Shown here: piece after piece, positions 52,040 to 64,000 of the stretch
Position numbering within the stretch: position 1 is the first letter of the stretch
Layout: every line of letters starts with the position of its first letter
From: Chromobotia macracanthus
Lineage: Eukaryota; Chordata; Actinopteri; Cypriniformes; Botiidae
DNA: 64,000 nt
Assembly: GCA_036877525.1 (NCBI GenBank)
Contig: JAZGTH010000031.1
Span: forward strand, 3,941,501-4,005,500
Direction: 5' to 3'
Position numbers and translations under genes: made by a program
The notes under the pieces: model-generated
Databases searched by the model: none
Told to the model about the DNA's origin: nothing
The model's input: the letters and a program-made list of their open reading frames with translations, nothing else

Positions 52040-52680
52040 CCTGAATACGATGTCTAAGCCCAAAAAACTCGCTTGCTTGCGGCTCAAGCAAGAATAAACT
52101 CTATGCTGAAACACAGATGATGGATTTCCTTCTGCCCACCGCCTCCAACTATCAACAGACTGAGATTGGAGCCACAGCCTCCAGTCAAACTAACGATACG
52201 CCATATCTGATGATGATACACGTTAAACTAAACTAGGCCTGCCGTTTACCTGAGCCCGACAACCCATCATTACTAGTCGCTAGTTACATTTCTAAACGAT
52301 CATTTGTTGAACACGTCAAGACTTGTTAGAGACTGAATGCATTAAATTAGCTTAGCCGTGTACTAATAAGACTCTGTCAGAGGGGATAGCTGAGGTTTAG
52401 TTCATGTTTTGGTGATTTGTTGAGGCTGAAATAAAATTAAACCTTGTTCAATTTAAGTGAACGCAGGTTCTGGCTAACAAATCATAATATCGAGAGTTAT
52501 TTGCAACGAAGCTAAGCCGAAATCAAAAGCACAGTCAGACAACTCAAACTCTGGGAACAAACAAAAGACTCACTGTGTTTTAAAGCCACCGCTAGTATAC
52601 TTTGATACTGACACGTCTGTTTTATCTTCTTTTATTTATATTTTATTTACCGTTTCTATGTGACTAACTGACGTCAGCTG
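52040..52680 (-). promoter_or_regulatory. tbc1d10a 5' UTR and promoter region
   Basis: GC content rises just upstream of the tbc1d10a ATG and falls again beyond 52.7 kb. A CRE-like TGACGTCA lies near 52670. No TATA box is evident. The transcription start is not placed. Confidence 0.4.
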
Positions 52681-52699
52681 TAAGAGGCGTGTCTGATTA

Positions 52700-55195
52700 T
52701 GCGCAGTAAATGCAGCATTATTTACGATTATTTACGATTGATATAGCTTAAACCCCACTAAAAATAGTAGCTATTTACATGGCTATTAACTTAAATACAT
52801 AACTTTAATACTCAAACTTTACCAGAGACTTTAACCCAGTTTTATTAGAGAGTCCAACTAAAATACAAACAATAGCCTCCATAAAATAAATAGCATACAA
52901 CATTTAAAACGTATATAGAGTAAACCACACAAAACTGTTTTGATGATGATATATTTTCTTCCTGTCTCAGTAAAAAGACCGTGATAAAAAATCATTTAAA
53001 GCGTAAACCGAACTAAAAATATATGTTATTAAACCTATTAATAAACTTCTACATTACTGTTTTCTGAAGGGTATTTTTCATGATAAATGTCAGCACGTTT
53101 TTTGAATATGTTATATGTATACATTTTTAACATTACTTTTGCACCCACTGTTGCTTCTGGCGATGGCAACACACAAGTTCACAGCTGCCCTCCCGTGGAT
53201 GACTTAAATAGGACCGATTTGCAAGACGTGGGTAAAGCTTTCCGTGCATTTGAGGTTTCGTTGTAAATGTAGATTGAATTGAAACGTGTAAAAATCAAGC
53301 ATAATTATAAGGCCAAAGCTTAAGGAATTTAAGTGACAAACCAAAAATATATCTTGTTTTGCAACATCTACAGTGACTGCAAAAATGATTTGAACTAACA
53401 AGTCGCATTTATTTGTCTTATATTTGAATGCTGTTGCATTGCAAAACCAAAAATCACACCAAATCAAAGTGCCATTTTTGTAAATGAGTTGTTTTTTAGC
53501 TGTCTGAAGGGGTCTGCCAAGGAAAGCATAACTGTATATATGTGTGTAGTTATAACTCAATTTTGCATATATATATATATATATATATATAGTTATAACT
53601 TCACATGGCAGACTATAGTATGTCTTGTGATAGACAGTGTTTGGCTCAACTACACACAGATTTAGAGAAAAGAGAGTATGAAAATTGCTGTAACTTCAAT
53701 TTTAAAGTAAGTTTAAAGTCCATTTCAGTGTTAATGTAGTGCACTTCACTTCTGTAGTGCTACACATCTGAACGTTCCCCTGCACCTGACAAATACGTCT
53801 TGTATAAGTATTGTTGAATATTTTACCATCTACATGGAAAATGTTCTTGTGCTATAGTACACATCACATTTTAAACTCAGTGAGGGTGAGTGCCACATCT
53901 GGGTCAGCTAGACACGTGCAGCTATCCCAGTACTCCCCCTCCTGCCACAGGTCTTCTTCTGCAGACTTCTGCTCACGTGTATGTGTGTGTTAGAGCAGAA
54001 AAGATTTAATCTAAACACAGATTGATGCAGTGTGCTGGTCTGGCTCAATCTTCCCACTGTTCTACATAAGAACGTATGTGTGTGTGTTTGAAGAGAGACA
54101 GAAATGTCCATCAGACTAGGATAAGCACTGTTCACCAACTTTTTCTTTAAGCCACGTGCCGCTGCTCTCCGTGAATAAAGGATTAGAGATAATGTGCTGA
54201 CAGCAGACTGCTGAGGTTTTCTTCAAGTACTTATGATATTCTGAACATTTTGTTAGCTCCATATTCATTTCATGTATAATTCTTCAATTATAAGCACTCT
54301 TGACTACTTAAAAACCTGTAACTCTTTAATCCATGTAAAAACATCACTATTTAAGTCTCAAATGTATTTTTAATCCACTAAATCTACATTTATAATTTAA
54401 TACTACATGTGATAATGATTTTTTAAATAAAAAACCTAAAATTTCTCAAATGTTTCTAATAACCCTCTTTTCAGATGATGACATAAAATCTTTAAATGAA
54501 TTGAAAAATATGTCTACAGTCTTTTATTTATCTGTGGTTTGGACCTTCTGACCACAAGCCAAATGAGAAGACACTACAGCATGTGCATAACTCATTTTCA
54601 CACATCATAGCCAGCCTATGAGCCCTGCCAATACATTGTCATTTGGGTATTTGATATCACTTAAATGCATTTACAGAATTGAAGGTTTGTTCTTTTATAT
54701 TTTGGGTCAGATTTATGGTAAAAGCACATCTTGTATGTGAGCTTATCTAAAACCAATGACAGCTGAACAGAATGCCCTGTATTTTCATTACTCTTTTGAT
54801 AGACACTAATCCTGGAGCAAAAAACTGCCTTCCTCCACCATCGCCGCACTCCACGTGAGTTCAAATGCATGACTCTGCACTGTGCTCTTGCTTTAAATGT
54901 AAAGCCTCTAGTTTTTTTAGGTTAAAATTATGTGTAGTGACATACAAAACAAGCTATTGGTGAACACTGTGACTGTTAAAATACTGGTTATGTTTGAAAT
55001 AATATTACCCAACTATTACTGTAGTATACTTCTGTAGTATATAGCATGTATGCAAGCATTATAAAAATGTGTGTAGATTATACTACTGTATCCCACAGCG
55101 TAATGCATTTGATGGTTAAATATGCACTAAACATAACACATTGGCACAATAATCCACAGCAGTCCACATTATATTTTAGTATAAATACTATATTT
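52700..55195. other. Intergenic stretch between pptc7 and tbc1d10a
   Basis: No supported exon. Contains a (TA)n run at 53566-53592 and ordinary AT-rich sequence. Short open frames here have no family resemblance. Confidence 0.45.
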
Positions 55196-58100
55196 TTTAT
55201 TTAAATATTTTACAACTTGGAAAACATATTTACAGAACTGTTCTTGCATTGTTACACTGTACACACAAAAAGTGTAGTTCTCATTCAAACATTGTCTACT
55301 TTAGAGACAGTCTTTAGAGACTCATATTGACTGCAGAAGCACCATAGAAACAATCAAATAACAAAGGAACAGACAGTACATCCAGAGAGAGAGCATACAT
55401 TTAATTGAGGACATTGCCGTAAGCAACACACAGTCACGAGACACACAAGCTTTGCCACACAAAGGCCTCTGGATAGGACAGTATGAGATTTTAAGGCGTT
55501 TATGGTGTGTTTGTGTGTGTGTGATGGAGCGGATTTAATTATTCATTTAATCATTATCAGCAAATTTCCTCCTTTAAAATGACTCAAATGTAGGAAAACT
55601 TCACTGTAATTAATGACAGGACAGCTGATTTGATTTGGACGGGCTGTAACAAGAGACTTCGGGGAAATGTGTTCTGTGTGCGACAGTGGCAAAACTCTAG
55701 GTACAAAACCAGTTCAGTCACGACATCATCTCATGCAATGACACGCTTGTTTAAGATGAAGTGGGTCATTTCTGCACCAACAAAAAAGTTTTGAATTTTT
55801 GTTTTTGAACAAATGCCAAGCATTGCCCACACCTGTCATGGGCGTACACACAGTTAGCTCCGCCCCAAACTCACACTATTGGCTAAGCCAATGTTGGCAT
55901 GTCTGGCCCTGTCTGGCCGCTCAAACAAACAGACTGCAGTTCCATTTAGCATTGCTAGTATGACAGAAATTAAGCACTTCATCTTTAACTAAAACAACAA
56001 GATAGGTTAAAAAGTTTTAGCTACAAAATTTATATTAATATTTATTATACATAACATGATGTTAAGTTGATTCTGTTTCATACATCTTAAAAAAAAAAAG
56101 CAGACACAGCACACAACAGTAACCCCATCAGAAACTCTCAACATTTAACGATTTGACTGCAGTCCTCACAAGAGAACACAAGGGTGAGACGCTCAGTGAA
56201 AATAACTTGGTCTTATGGCTTTTCTGCTTTGGTTTTCTTTACTCTTTACACAACGTGGATCAAGACAATGACGTCAATATGACCACAATCCACAAGACAT
56301 TACATGTGACAAAAGACCTCAGGCCAGGCCTAACTGCATTGCAGGCACAGTCTTTATAGGCCAGGTCAAAGTTCTCTCTGTCCATATATGGATGGAGAAC
56401 TAGACCCATGCTTTTGTGGATAGCAAACCTTGAAATATCTAATCACTGAGTTCCATGTACTGTGAATGAGTTATTTTAGGGATGAGCAAACCTACATACT
56501 TCCAAAATCGTCAAGTTGGTGGGCTGTCTGGATAAAGTATGCCCTTTTCTTAAGGATCAAAGCATGCTAAAACCCTCTTGTATCTCTTAATTTATCCCCT
56601 TTAAAGCACAGCTACAAACAAGTCAACCTCATAAATCAACTAGTTGATTGTTAAATAACTAGTCAATGATCTTGATTCTTGTTCATCCCCAGTTTAGTTA
56701 CATGGTGTATTGAGATATGAAAACTTAAAACTGATAAAACAAATAAATGGTTTACGGTTTTACCGACTGAACACATACTTGAGGTTTGCCATCCCAAGCA
56801 TGCACAATTTAACAGCTAAAAAAAGAGATCAAAACAGCTATGATCTAAGACACTAAAAGTAAAAGCTAAAATGACAGGAAAACTACAAATGACTATATTG
56901 CTTCATGTATTTTTCAATCCAAAAGTGGGCAAAAACATACAGTGAAAAATATTAAACGGTTTACGCTTATTGTGCAGTGTCATCGTGTCCCATTTATAGA
57001 ATCACTCTCAGCGATCTGCTTAAATAATTGCTTTGCGAAATAGACATCATCAGCTCACCCATTTTTATTGTACAGGTAAAAACATTCGTATAAATAAAGT
57101 AATCACTTATACATTTATAATTTACAAAATTAAAGCAGCACATGAATGTGTAAGTGTTTCTCTAGAACCAATCTAGAGCGACACGAAAAATAAAAGCATT
57201 ACATACCTTCCAAACATTTAGAAAATCAACAAAAAAAACAAGCCTCACTAGGGAGCACAGACAAGCCATACAGTCGATCTGAAAAGACCAACGTTCCCTA
57301 ACTTCTGGATTGTTTTTTAATATTTATAAAAATAAAACATTTATTTATATACCTGACCTTTCGATTTCATGAAAAGCATTGCCAGATGCTAGCCATTTGT
57401 GCGTGTAGACTTCCAAGCTCAAGGTTCGAGATGAAGTCATGTCAATATACATCCAACACGCAGTTCCAGTCAACATCCACCACCCCCATAAAAAGGTGCG
57501 TGTATCAGCGACGTAACCTGGTATGATGTCAGTTTACAGTCTCTGTATGATATAATCAAACACGAGCTGTACATTCTAGCACATGCCTGTTACATCTGTA
57601 TTTCTTTAGGGAGATCTCACTGTAAGTGACAGTATAGAATAAGGCTGTAAGATTCTTGAATCAGATTTGCAGGTTCAGCTGAACCTACCAGCCCCTCTTG
57701 AATCACCTGCATTTCCCAACAAGTTTAAATCTAACCAGCTTCCCCTCTGATCAGTAACCTGCCTTGCTATTACAGCTAACAAATGCTGACTGACAACCAA
57801 ACAGGACAACTATTACATACATACATACATAACATACATAACATACATACAACATACATACATACATACATACATACATACATACATACATACATACATA
57901 CACATAGCCCGCCAGCTCATACTGACTCCACTGACACTCAGATTTCTCTTTCAAGACATAAACTACCCACCAAATAACAAAACATACTTTCTCTTTTTAT
58001 TTGCATCAACTTCACAAATCAACCAGGCACCCTTATTGAATAACACGCAACTCTTTTAAATGCTAAGCGCACATTGCAGGACTGAAGCTTGTCGTGCTGT

Positions 58101-58740
58101 GTGCATTTCTATTGCGCTGCATAACTAATTGCAATCTAGATGCATCATTTATGAGATCAGATTCCTCCCCAACCTCCTCCACCTTTAGCCATCTGCCACC
58201 TTTAGCCATTAGCCAGCTATCACAGTCCATCTGAGCTGTTGTTTACTGCTGCTCGCTCGCTAGTTAGGACAGCACGCACACTTTGTGACTGGTAAATTAG
58301 GTTTCAAACTAGTTTGAAATGCATCTGACAGTCTAGTTGTGTCAATTCTCTCAAGCTTGCTTGCTACAAGAGAATCAACGACAGGCAGGCAGAAAACACA
58401 ACTGAGCGATTAGCATCAGTCTCTTAACGTACGCTTGGTTTATAAAGGGCCTTTTTAAATATAGAAACACAGGTTTATGATGGATAAATGTTTCCCACAA
58501 TCCTTTTGGGCACAAGTGAGGTCATCAGTTGGACTGTTTGTAGACATCTTAGTACTGCTTACATCACCACCCGCACCAGCAAGATTGTGCTATCCTTCTC
58601 TCTGCGCCAACTGGAGATCTACTCAAGAAACTGAAAAATGGAGAGGGTGATGGGTGCTGGGAGATGTGAGATGGGGAGCAGTGCAGTATAAGAGGGGTGG
58701 AAGACACAGGTGTAAGAGAAGTGAGCTCCACCGAGCGAGC
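55196..58740 (-). other. pptc7: Probable long pptc7 3' untranslated region
   Basis: No coding exon lies between the pptc7 stop and a minus-strand AATAAA at 55196-55201. A 3.5-kb UTR would resemble the long UTR of mammalian PPTC7. It contains a (TACA)n microsatellite and a repeat fragment at 55800-55960. Nearer signals (for example around 57060) could end a shorter form. Confidence 0.4.
57814..57903. repeat. (TACA)n microsatellite
   Basis: About 20 copies of the 4-bp unit with a few 'aacatac' interruptions on the left. The open frames across it on both strands are low-complexity artefacts. Confidence 0.95.
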
Positions 58741-61700
58741 TCAGTCTGTGTATTCTGCCACTATGGACAGCAGCACTGTGATGTCATCTGGCTTCCCCCC
58801 TAGAGAGAAAATAAGACCATCGTAAGGTCAGTCCTTAAATATTTAATGACATCACAAGGTCACAAGCATAACGGAAACACTTTCAGCTGTTTTTGAAGAC
58901 CCACCTCTTACATTCAGCCCATTGTCACAGGCAAACTGGGCGAAAGGGGACATGTAGTTGGGGTCATAGGCCAACTCGTGAGCCTGCTTAGCGATGCTGC
59001 GAGCAGTCTGCTGGATGCTATCATAGTTTGTGTTCTAAAGATAAATGAAGATGGAGAATGTTTAAATAACCAAGTGACGTGACCAACTGCAATGATTAAA
59101 TGGATTATATCGGCCATTTTGAGATTATCTGCAATGGTGGAATTTATTTTACACTCACAGGTCCCTTAATTAGGTACATATGTTCAACTGCTTGCTAATC
59201 CTAATATGCTAATGCTAATTAGCTTTGATTAGAAAGCATTTTAAATATCAGCCAATCACATGCAACTCAATGCATATAGGCATATATTGATAGTAAAGAC
59301 AATCTGCTGAGGTCCATAGCAAGCATTAGAACATTGATTTGAGCACAGCATGGTTGTGCTGGTTTACATATTTCAGAAATTGCTGAAATCTACTGGACTT
59401 ATCACATACAATCATCTGCTGGGGTCGAACCTGGTTTTAGCAAGGTGTAATAAAGTTATATAATAATGTAAGTCTATATTAAATTGTGTTCCCTAGATCC
59501 CACAATTACATTAAATGCAGAATTGTCTGTACCTTAAGTTTCTTGAGTTCCTGCAGGATCATGTAGTCAGGCATGTTGTCAAAGAGGCCGTCCGTAGCGG
59601 TCAGAATAATGTCCCCCAACTGGACATCAAAAGTGGAGCTATCTGCTGCCTCAGGGCTGAGAGAGATAGACAGAGAAACAGATTGCAGTCATTGCTCGTC
59701 ACAGTTAAACCAGATATCAGACTTACATATCATGCAGTCGATCAGGGGTCAACAGCTTGATTATACACCACATGCAAACATTGTACAGTTTATTTAATTA
59801 CTGTGCCGCTAACATGTTCATGTACTGAGTGTTTACTCATGGACTGAATTTAATGTGACATAAATCACCCCGACAAATAACAAAACAGCCACTAAAATCC
59901 ATAATGTCAAGTGTAAAGCGCAATAAGCATTTACAGCCTATTATTCATTTGCATTTTATTTATTGGTCCAAATGTGTTGTAGTTATCATCAGTTCAGTCA
60001 ACTTTATATTCATAATTCAGTATCCCTAATTAGTTTTATTAATATACATCTTATAAGGAACAATATAATTTTGCACTAATGTTGCATTTTTATAGTGCAT
60101 AGTAAAAGGCTCAATAAGTAAAATGCTATAAGTAAGGCTGTAAGTAAAATTGAATTCAGTATTCACTGGGGGAGGTTTTACTTGACAATAATGTAACTCA
60201 CAATGCTGTATTAATATTCTAACACCAAGATTCTGTATTTTTAGTTATATTTTTCAAATAAATATTTTTATGTTGGTGCTCTGCACAATTATATTCTTAT
60301 TGGACTGTTAATTTGCAGTACAATACAGATGAAAGATTGCACACAATGACGTATGTAATAATGTAATGAATCACATAATGAATAACACTAAGTGTAAAGA
60401 ATCGCAATATTACTGTATCAAAACCCAAATATTAATATATTATCATATTGCCAGGGTCCTCCTGCTTCCAGTCATCACTGACCATGGTCATGGACAGTGA
60501 TTTTGTAGAAAAGTTAATAGGGAGAAAGAAAAAGATCTAGTCCACTGAATTAGTATGGGACACATGATCAGGGCTGAAACCAAAGGAGCAGCATTGACAG
60601 ACAACCGGGCAGAGTTCACCCCAACCTAACCGAAGGGGTATCTGACACCTGGTGTTAAGAGAACTAGTCTAGACCCAACATAAACTCTGAAGCAAATCCA
60701 AGCAATCTGGTTAAGTTCCTGGAAACCAGACTGGGCCCTTTAGCTCCAAATCCCTTGAGACTGCATTTTAGTTTAATCTTTGGTTTAATCTGTCTTAGTG
60801 AACTGGGTAAGTATTGCAGGATAAGGGAAGGTAAAGGGAGGACAATCTGAAGGCCTTAAGCAAATTTTGGTGAGATTTTGGAATGAGGACAGAAATGTTT
60901 TCCAATGCAGAGAAATATTTGGCCACTGTTTTATGAAACAGCATAATTTGTAACTAGAATTCTATACTGTCGGAAGAAAATGTGAGTGGTGTTTGCCCAT
61001 GGGAAACACTGTTACTATACTAGGGTGTTGTTAGTTGTTGCCAAGGTGTTGTCAAGGTGGTATACTGGACTAAGTCACAAGGACAACCCCTTAGGTCTCT
61101 GTGCTATTCTGATCCCAAAATAAGACCTAGGTGCCTCCTTTAATGAAATTTAGTGTTTTATCATCAGCGATAATTGTACAATTACATAGAAAAATAAGAG
61201 CCCATCTCTCCTTAACAACAACACAAAAATGTGTTGTTTCATTCATGTCTGTAGCACAAAGGTACAGTGTGACTTACAAGCCAAAGTTTAATCCCTACTG
61301 TTTAGGGTTTGTTTAAATCCCTAAACTAATGTAAGAGCAAAAGTTATAAGGATTTTTTCCTTAGCAAAAACTATTAAGGATCAGTATATTTCTTTCAGCT
61401 CTATAGCACCTGTACTGTCTTACTGATTAGCCATTTTGCACGAAAGAACTGAACAGTGAATCTTGAAGTAAATACATATTTTATTGCAAGAGAGGCTCCC
61501 TTAGAACCCAACACCCAGGTCAAGATCAGGTCAGACTCCCTAATGCCCAGGAGAAAATAAGATCAATGTCTTCTGTGGCGCCCTGGATAGCATAAAAATC
61601 TAAAGGTCCTGTATAAAATTAGCTGTGCACGAGGACCTGAAAATAATCACGCCCTCTGCAGGGACTTTGAAAAAAATATAAACAAGTGTTCAGGGCAATG

Positions 61701-62587
61701 CTGATTGGCTGAGGAGAATGTGTCCTCTCTGCCACCCTCTCTCTGTGATTGGAGGCTCTGGGGTATTTCTGTATGTTTGGCTGACTGCCCCTGGCAGGAC
61801 TGTGACAGTGAGCAACTTGGATCACATGGCCTTCACAAAAACACACACACTCAGAGTGCAAAAGGTTTTGGTGGAACTGTTTGGCTGTTCTCACTTTCAA
61901 GGGGATCAGGAAAACTACAGTTATTATTGCTAAAACAGGGACAAACCCCTAACATTTAATAAGTTGTTGGTCCTATTATTTTCTAAATGCCTAGGCTTCC
62001 AATTTTTCTCTCCCTGGAGGGCAATAAAGCAAGCCAAAAAATCCCATAGTCCTACACTATAGAAAAACCTAGTAATCGAAATACTAAGCGACAAACTCTA
62101 GCATTGTCGCTTATCAGGAAAGGACAAGAGTCAAACTTAAACATACATTATCCACATGTGCACTTCGGCTTAATATTATATACTAGTGTGTAACATCTAA
62201 CTACTAGATATGGCTCTGACCCAATTCCATAATCTACTGTAAAAAAGATTTAGACTTTCCCACAGGAGGAATTAAGTCAGTAGAAACTGGGCTTAGAGTG
62301 CAGACATTTTCGACACAGACCTGTGACATGCAGACATCTGTGACAGTGGACTTAATATATTAAATGTCATCGAGCGTGACTGACCCACCTGTCACTCAAC
62401 ACGATGCCCTCTGCCCCCGGCGGGGCAATGGACAGCTGGAAGGGTGTGTTGAAGTAGTGCTGCTGCTCATCTGATCGATGAACCACCTCTCCACCACGAA
62501 CCACCAGGAATCCAGAATCTCCTAGATTACAGCTGTGTAATCTGTGACTCCGACGGTCCAGTACGACTATACAAGCTGTGCTACTCC
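58741..62587 (-). CDS. pptc7: PPTC7, mitochondrial PP2C-type protein phosphatase (3' part)
   Basis: Manganese/magnesium-dependent Ser/Thr phosphatase; the family supports mitochondrial biogenesis and coenzyme Q synthesis and limits BNIP3/NIX mitophagy. Exons visible (minus): 62389-62587, 59533-59656, 58905-59034, 58741-58799, all GT/AG and in phase, encoding about the last 170 residues. Metal-binding and core PP2C motifs present: 'NLGDSGFLVVRGGE', 'TATDGLFDN' and 'GGKPDDITVLLS'. 'HRSDEQQHYFNTPFQLSIAP' is diagnostic for PPTC7. The protein ends 'VAEYTD'. The 5' exons, with the mitochondrial targeting sequence, the first catalytic aspartates and most of the N-terminal half, were not found up to 64000 and must lie beyond the window. 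Fish have two copies; which one this is stays open. Confidence 0.94.
59150..59430 (+). mobile_element. Degenerate transposon-derived repeat in pptc7 intron
   Basis: The order 'taattaggtacat.tgttcaactgc', 'cagccaatcacatgcaactc', 'aatgcatataggcat', 'atctgctgaggt', 'gcatggttgt' and 'atttcagaaattgctgaaatc' follows a very common teleost repeat consensus. The copy is eroded and non-coding. Confidence 0.65.
61010..61065 (+). mobile_element. 'ggtgttgttag...' fish repeat fragment
   Basis: 'agggtgttgttagttgttgc' then 'aaggtgttgtcaaggtgg' resembles the widespread 'ggtgttgctaggtggttgct' repeat of teleosts. A reverse-complement relative ('agcaaccaccaaccctagca') occurs near 37337. Confidence 0.5.
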
Positions 62588-63083
62588 CTAAAGGGAACAA
62601 AATGTATAACTAAAAAATCTATTATCATCAGTGCTGGATAACACATCACAATCAGATCAGGGCCAATATTTTAGTAGGCTATAACACAATCTTATCACAT
62701 GGCTAGAGACAATGTTCCTAGTTTCCGATCAGTATTAACTGTACACTATAATAGCCAAGCTACTTAATTTTAAGCAGTTAATACATTAACGGTATATACA
62801 GTACTTGTCCATTTATTTTATGGATGTGATGTAGAAAAACATTCCTCCCATTATATAAGAAGCTGTCTACACTGTGAGCTGCATGACGTGAGTCGCAGGG
62901 GTGAATTGTTGGAGGACAAACACCTGAGCGTTGACCAAACATTTCAGTGAATAGTGACATAAAAAATGACCCAAGTCTCCCCGTTGTTTTGTGGACCTGG
63001 TTGATATCAACAAATCACTATGAATGTTTCTGTATAGATAGGGCTGCATGACTGAATTTTTTTTGTCCCATGAAGACACAAGG

Positions 63084-63142
63084 ACAACATGAGGGTGAGT
63101 AAATAACAGAATTGTGTATCCTGGGTGCACTGTTCCTTTAAT
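63084..63142. mobile_element. Half-copy of the 46745-type MITE
   Basis: 'acaacatgagggtgagtaaa', then 'taacagaattgtg' and 'gtgcactgttcctttaatg' match the 3' half of the common teleost MITE. The left half is mostly missing. Confidence 0.6.
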
Positions 63143-63669
63143 GGTAGCATTTCTTAGCACTGATTAGCATAATTTTAGGTAATCATTAATAATGCAGGCA
63201 TATTTAGAGTATATAGCAATGACCTGATAGGTCACACAAACTTTCCTTCTTGTGTTTCCTGTACAAGGCAAACGACCTTGTCTTAGAACGGTCACCCATA
63301 GACCTTTATCTCATTGCATGCCATCCCAAAATAAAAGTGTGTCACTTTTAAGCGGCAAACAACTCAACAAGATGAAGAGCACAGAGTGACATTTGTGACA
63401 GCCCGTGATGTCAGGTTTCACAAAAAAGATGAGCAACTGCGTGCTTGGTAATCCAACGCCGTGTTTAGGAAACTACCTTAGTCTCTGTGTTAATATAAGT
63501 TTAAACTGCATGGGCCACTAGCTGACATGAAGTTTCCTTAAACAACAACAAAGACTTTGCTTACTGTCTATGTGGAAAAACACAAAAATGGCCCTTGAAA
63601 TGAGCATATCAAACTATACAGTGTTTTGTCAACAAATTATTTTTTGGAACTCATTGACATATATCACTT

Positions 63670-63671
<2 letters not shown>

Positions 63672-63724
<53 letters not shown>
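63672..63724. repeat. (TA)n microsatellite
   Basis: About 26 uninterrupted TA units, inside the pptc7 intron. Confidence 0.95.
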
Positions 63725-63728
<4 letters not shown>

Positions 63729-64000
63729 AGCCATGATTAGACTATGGCTTTGTTCAAAAATCTAATGAACCACCTACATAGGCAGCATTTAAAGCATTGT
63801 GGGTGCACTCCAAACACAAAGGCTTTTGTTCACATTTATAAGGACGCAAACCTCAAGCATCCATTGAGAAGACTGCAATTTTATTGTACTGGAGTTGTAA
63901 AAAAAATGACAGACAAATGGAGAGAAATGTCAGTGATAAGCAATTAATTCAATACCCAAAACAATCAAAGTATTAAATATTTTTTAAAAAAAATCATTCA

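Larger units (their letters stand above)
62588..64000. other. pptc7 intron continuing past the window edge
   Basis: No upstream pptc7 exon recognised. It contains a fragment of the same MITE family as 46745-46971 at about 63084-63142 ('catgagggtgagtaaataac'), and a (TA)n run at 63672-63724. Confidence 0.5.

Noticed and set aside
53204..53560. 118-codon minus-strand open frame
   Set aside because: AT-rich intergenic sequence, no family match, no promoter or splice support.
57751..57977. Open frames across the TACA repeat
   Set aside because: Low-complexity translation of a microsatellite.
62588..64000. Search for upstream pptc7 exons
   Set aside because: No segment encodes the expected N-terminal PPTC7 motifs, so the gene is reported as partial.
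1..64000. CRISPR arrays, operons, prokaryotic signals
   Set aside because: None present; exon-intron structure and repeats show a vertebrate nuclear genome.

Overview
The window is vertebrate nuclear DNA from a teleost fish, most likely an otophysan or cyprinid-like species. It is AT-rich, with small exons bounded by GT-AG introns, long introns and UTRs, TA/CA microsatellites and several typical fish MITE/SINE families. Joining exons across splice sites gave seven protein-coding genes. Five are complete and recognised to gene level, one is a complete lectin recognised only to family, and one is cut by the right edge.

Layout: (1) 1-3300, an ancient tandem duplication of a roughly 1-kb noncoding block lies 3' of an Islet gene. 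(2) 3403-6228, minus: a LIM-homeodomain gene of the islet-1 type (probably isl1b), 6 exons, 329 aa. (3) 7396-9199, plus, divergent from isl: golph3, 4 exons, 294 aa, with a 3' UTR to about 10.6 kb. (4) 11723-12039, minus: pmaip1/NOXA, a BH3-only protein of 45 aa in two exons, the first coding exon being only 13 nt; it has a TATA box directly beside an ATF/C-EBP composite-like site. (5) 12.3-20.4 kb: gene-poor, with two near-perfect hairpins and a cluster of E-boxes. (6) 20.4-23.3 kb, minus: a broken lectin copy, then an intact ITIM-bearing type II C-type lectin receptor of 285 aa in 5 exons. (7) 26965-28035, minus: the single-exon apelin receptor aplnrb. (8) 28.2-39.9 kb: a large intergenic stretch with repeats and possible regulatory islands. 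(9) 40695-52039, minus: tbc1d10a (EPI64-like Rab GAP), 9 exons, 480 aa, with MITEs in introns 1, 2 and 8. (10) 58741-62587, minus: the last four exons of pptc7, a mitochondrial PP2C-type phosphatase whose 5' exons lie beyond the window.

The genes do not form one pathway; this is ordinary vertebrate neighbourhood structure. Their human counterparts lie on five chromosomes, so the order reflects fish-specific rearrangement and whole-genome duplication. I see no CRISPR, operon or obviously novel system. The most interesting signals are the duplicated noncoding block beside isl, whose hairpin is preserved by G-U pairs; the micro-exon NOXA gene with its compact stress-type promoter; the lectin receptor that keeps an ITIM but has lost the usual sugar-binding motifs; and the shortened LHX3-binding region in the islet paralogue. 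Exon joins were checked by reading phase and by recalled family sequences, not by alignment software.
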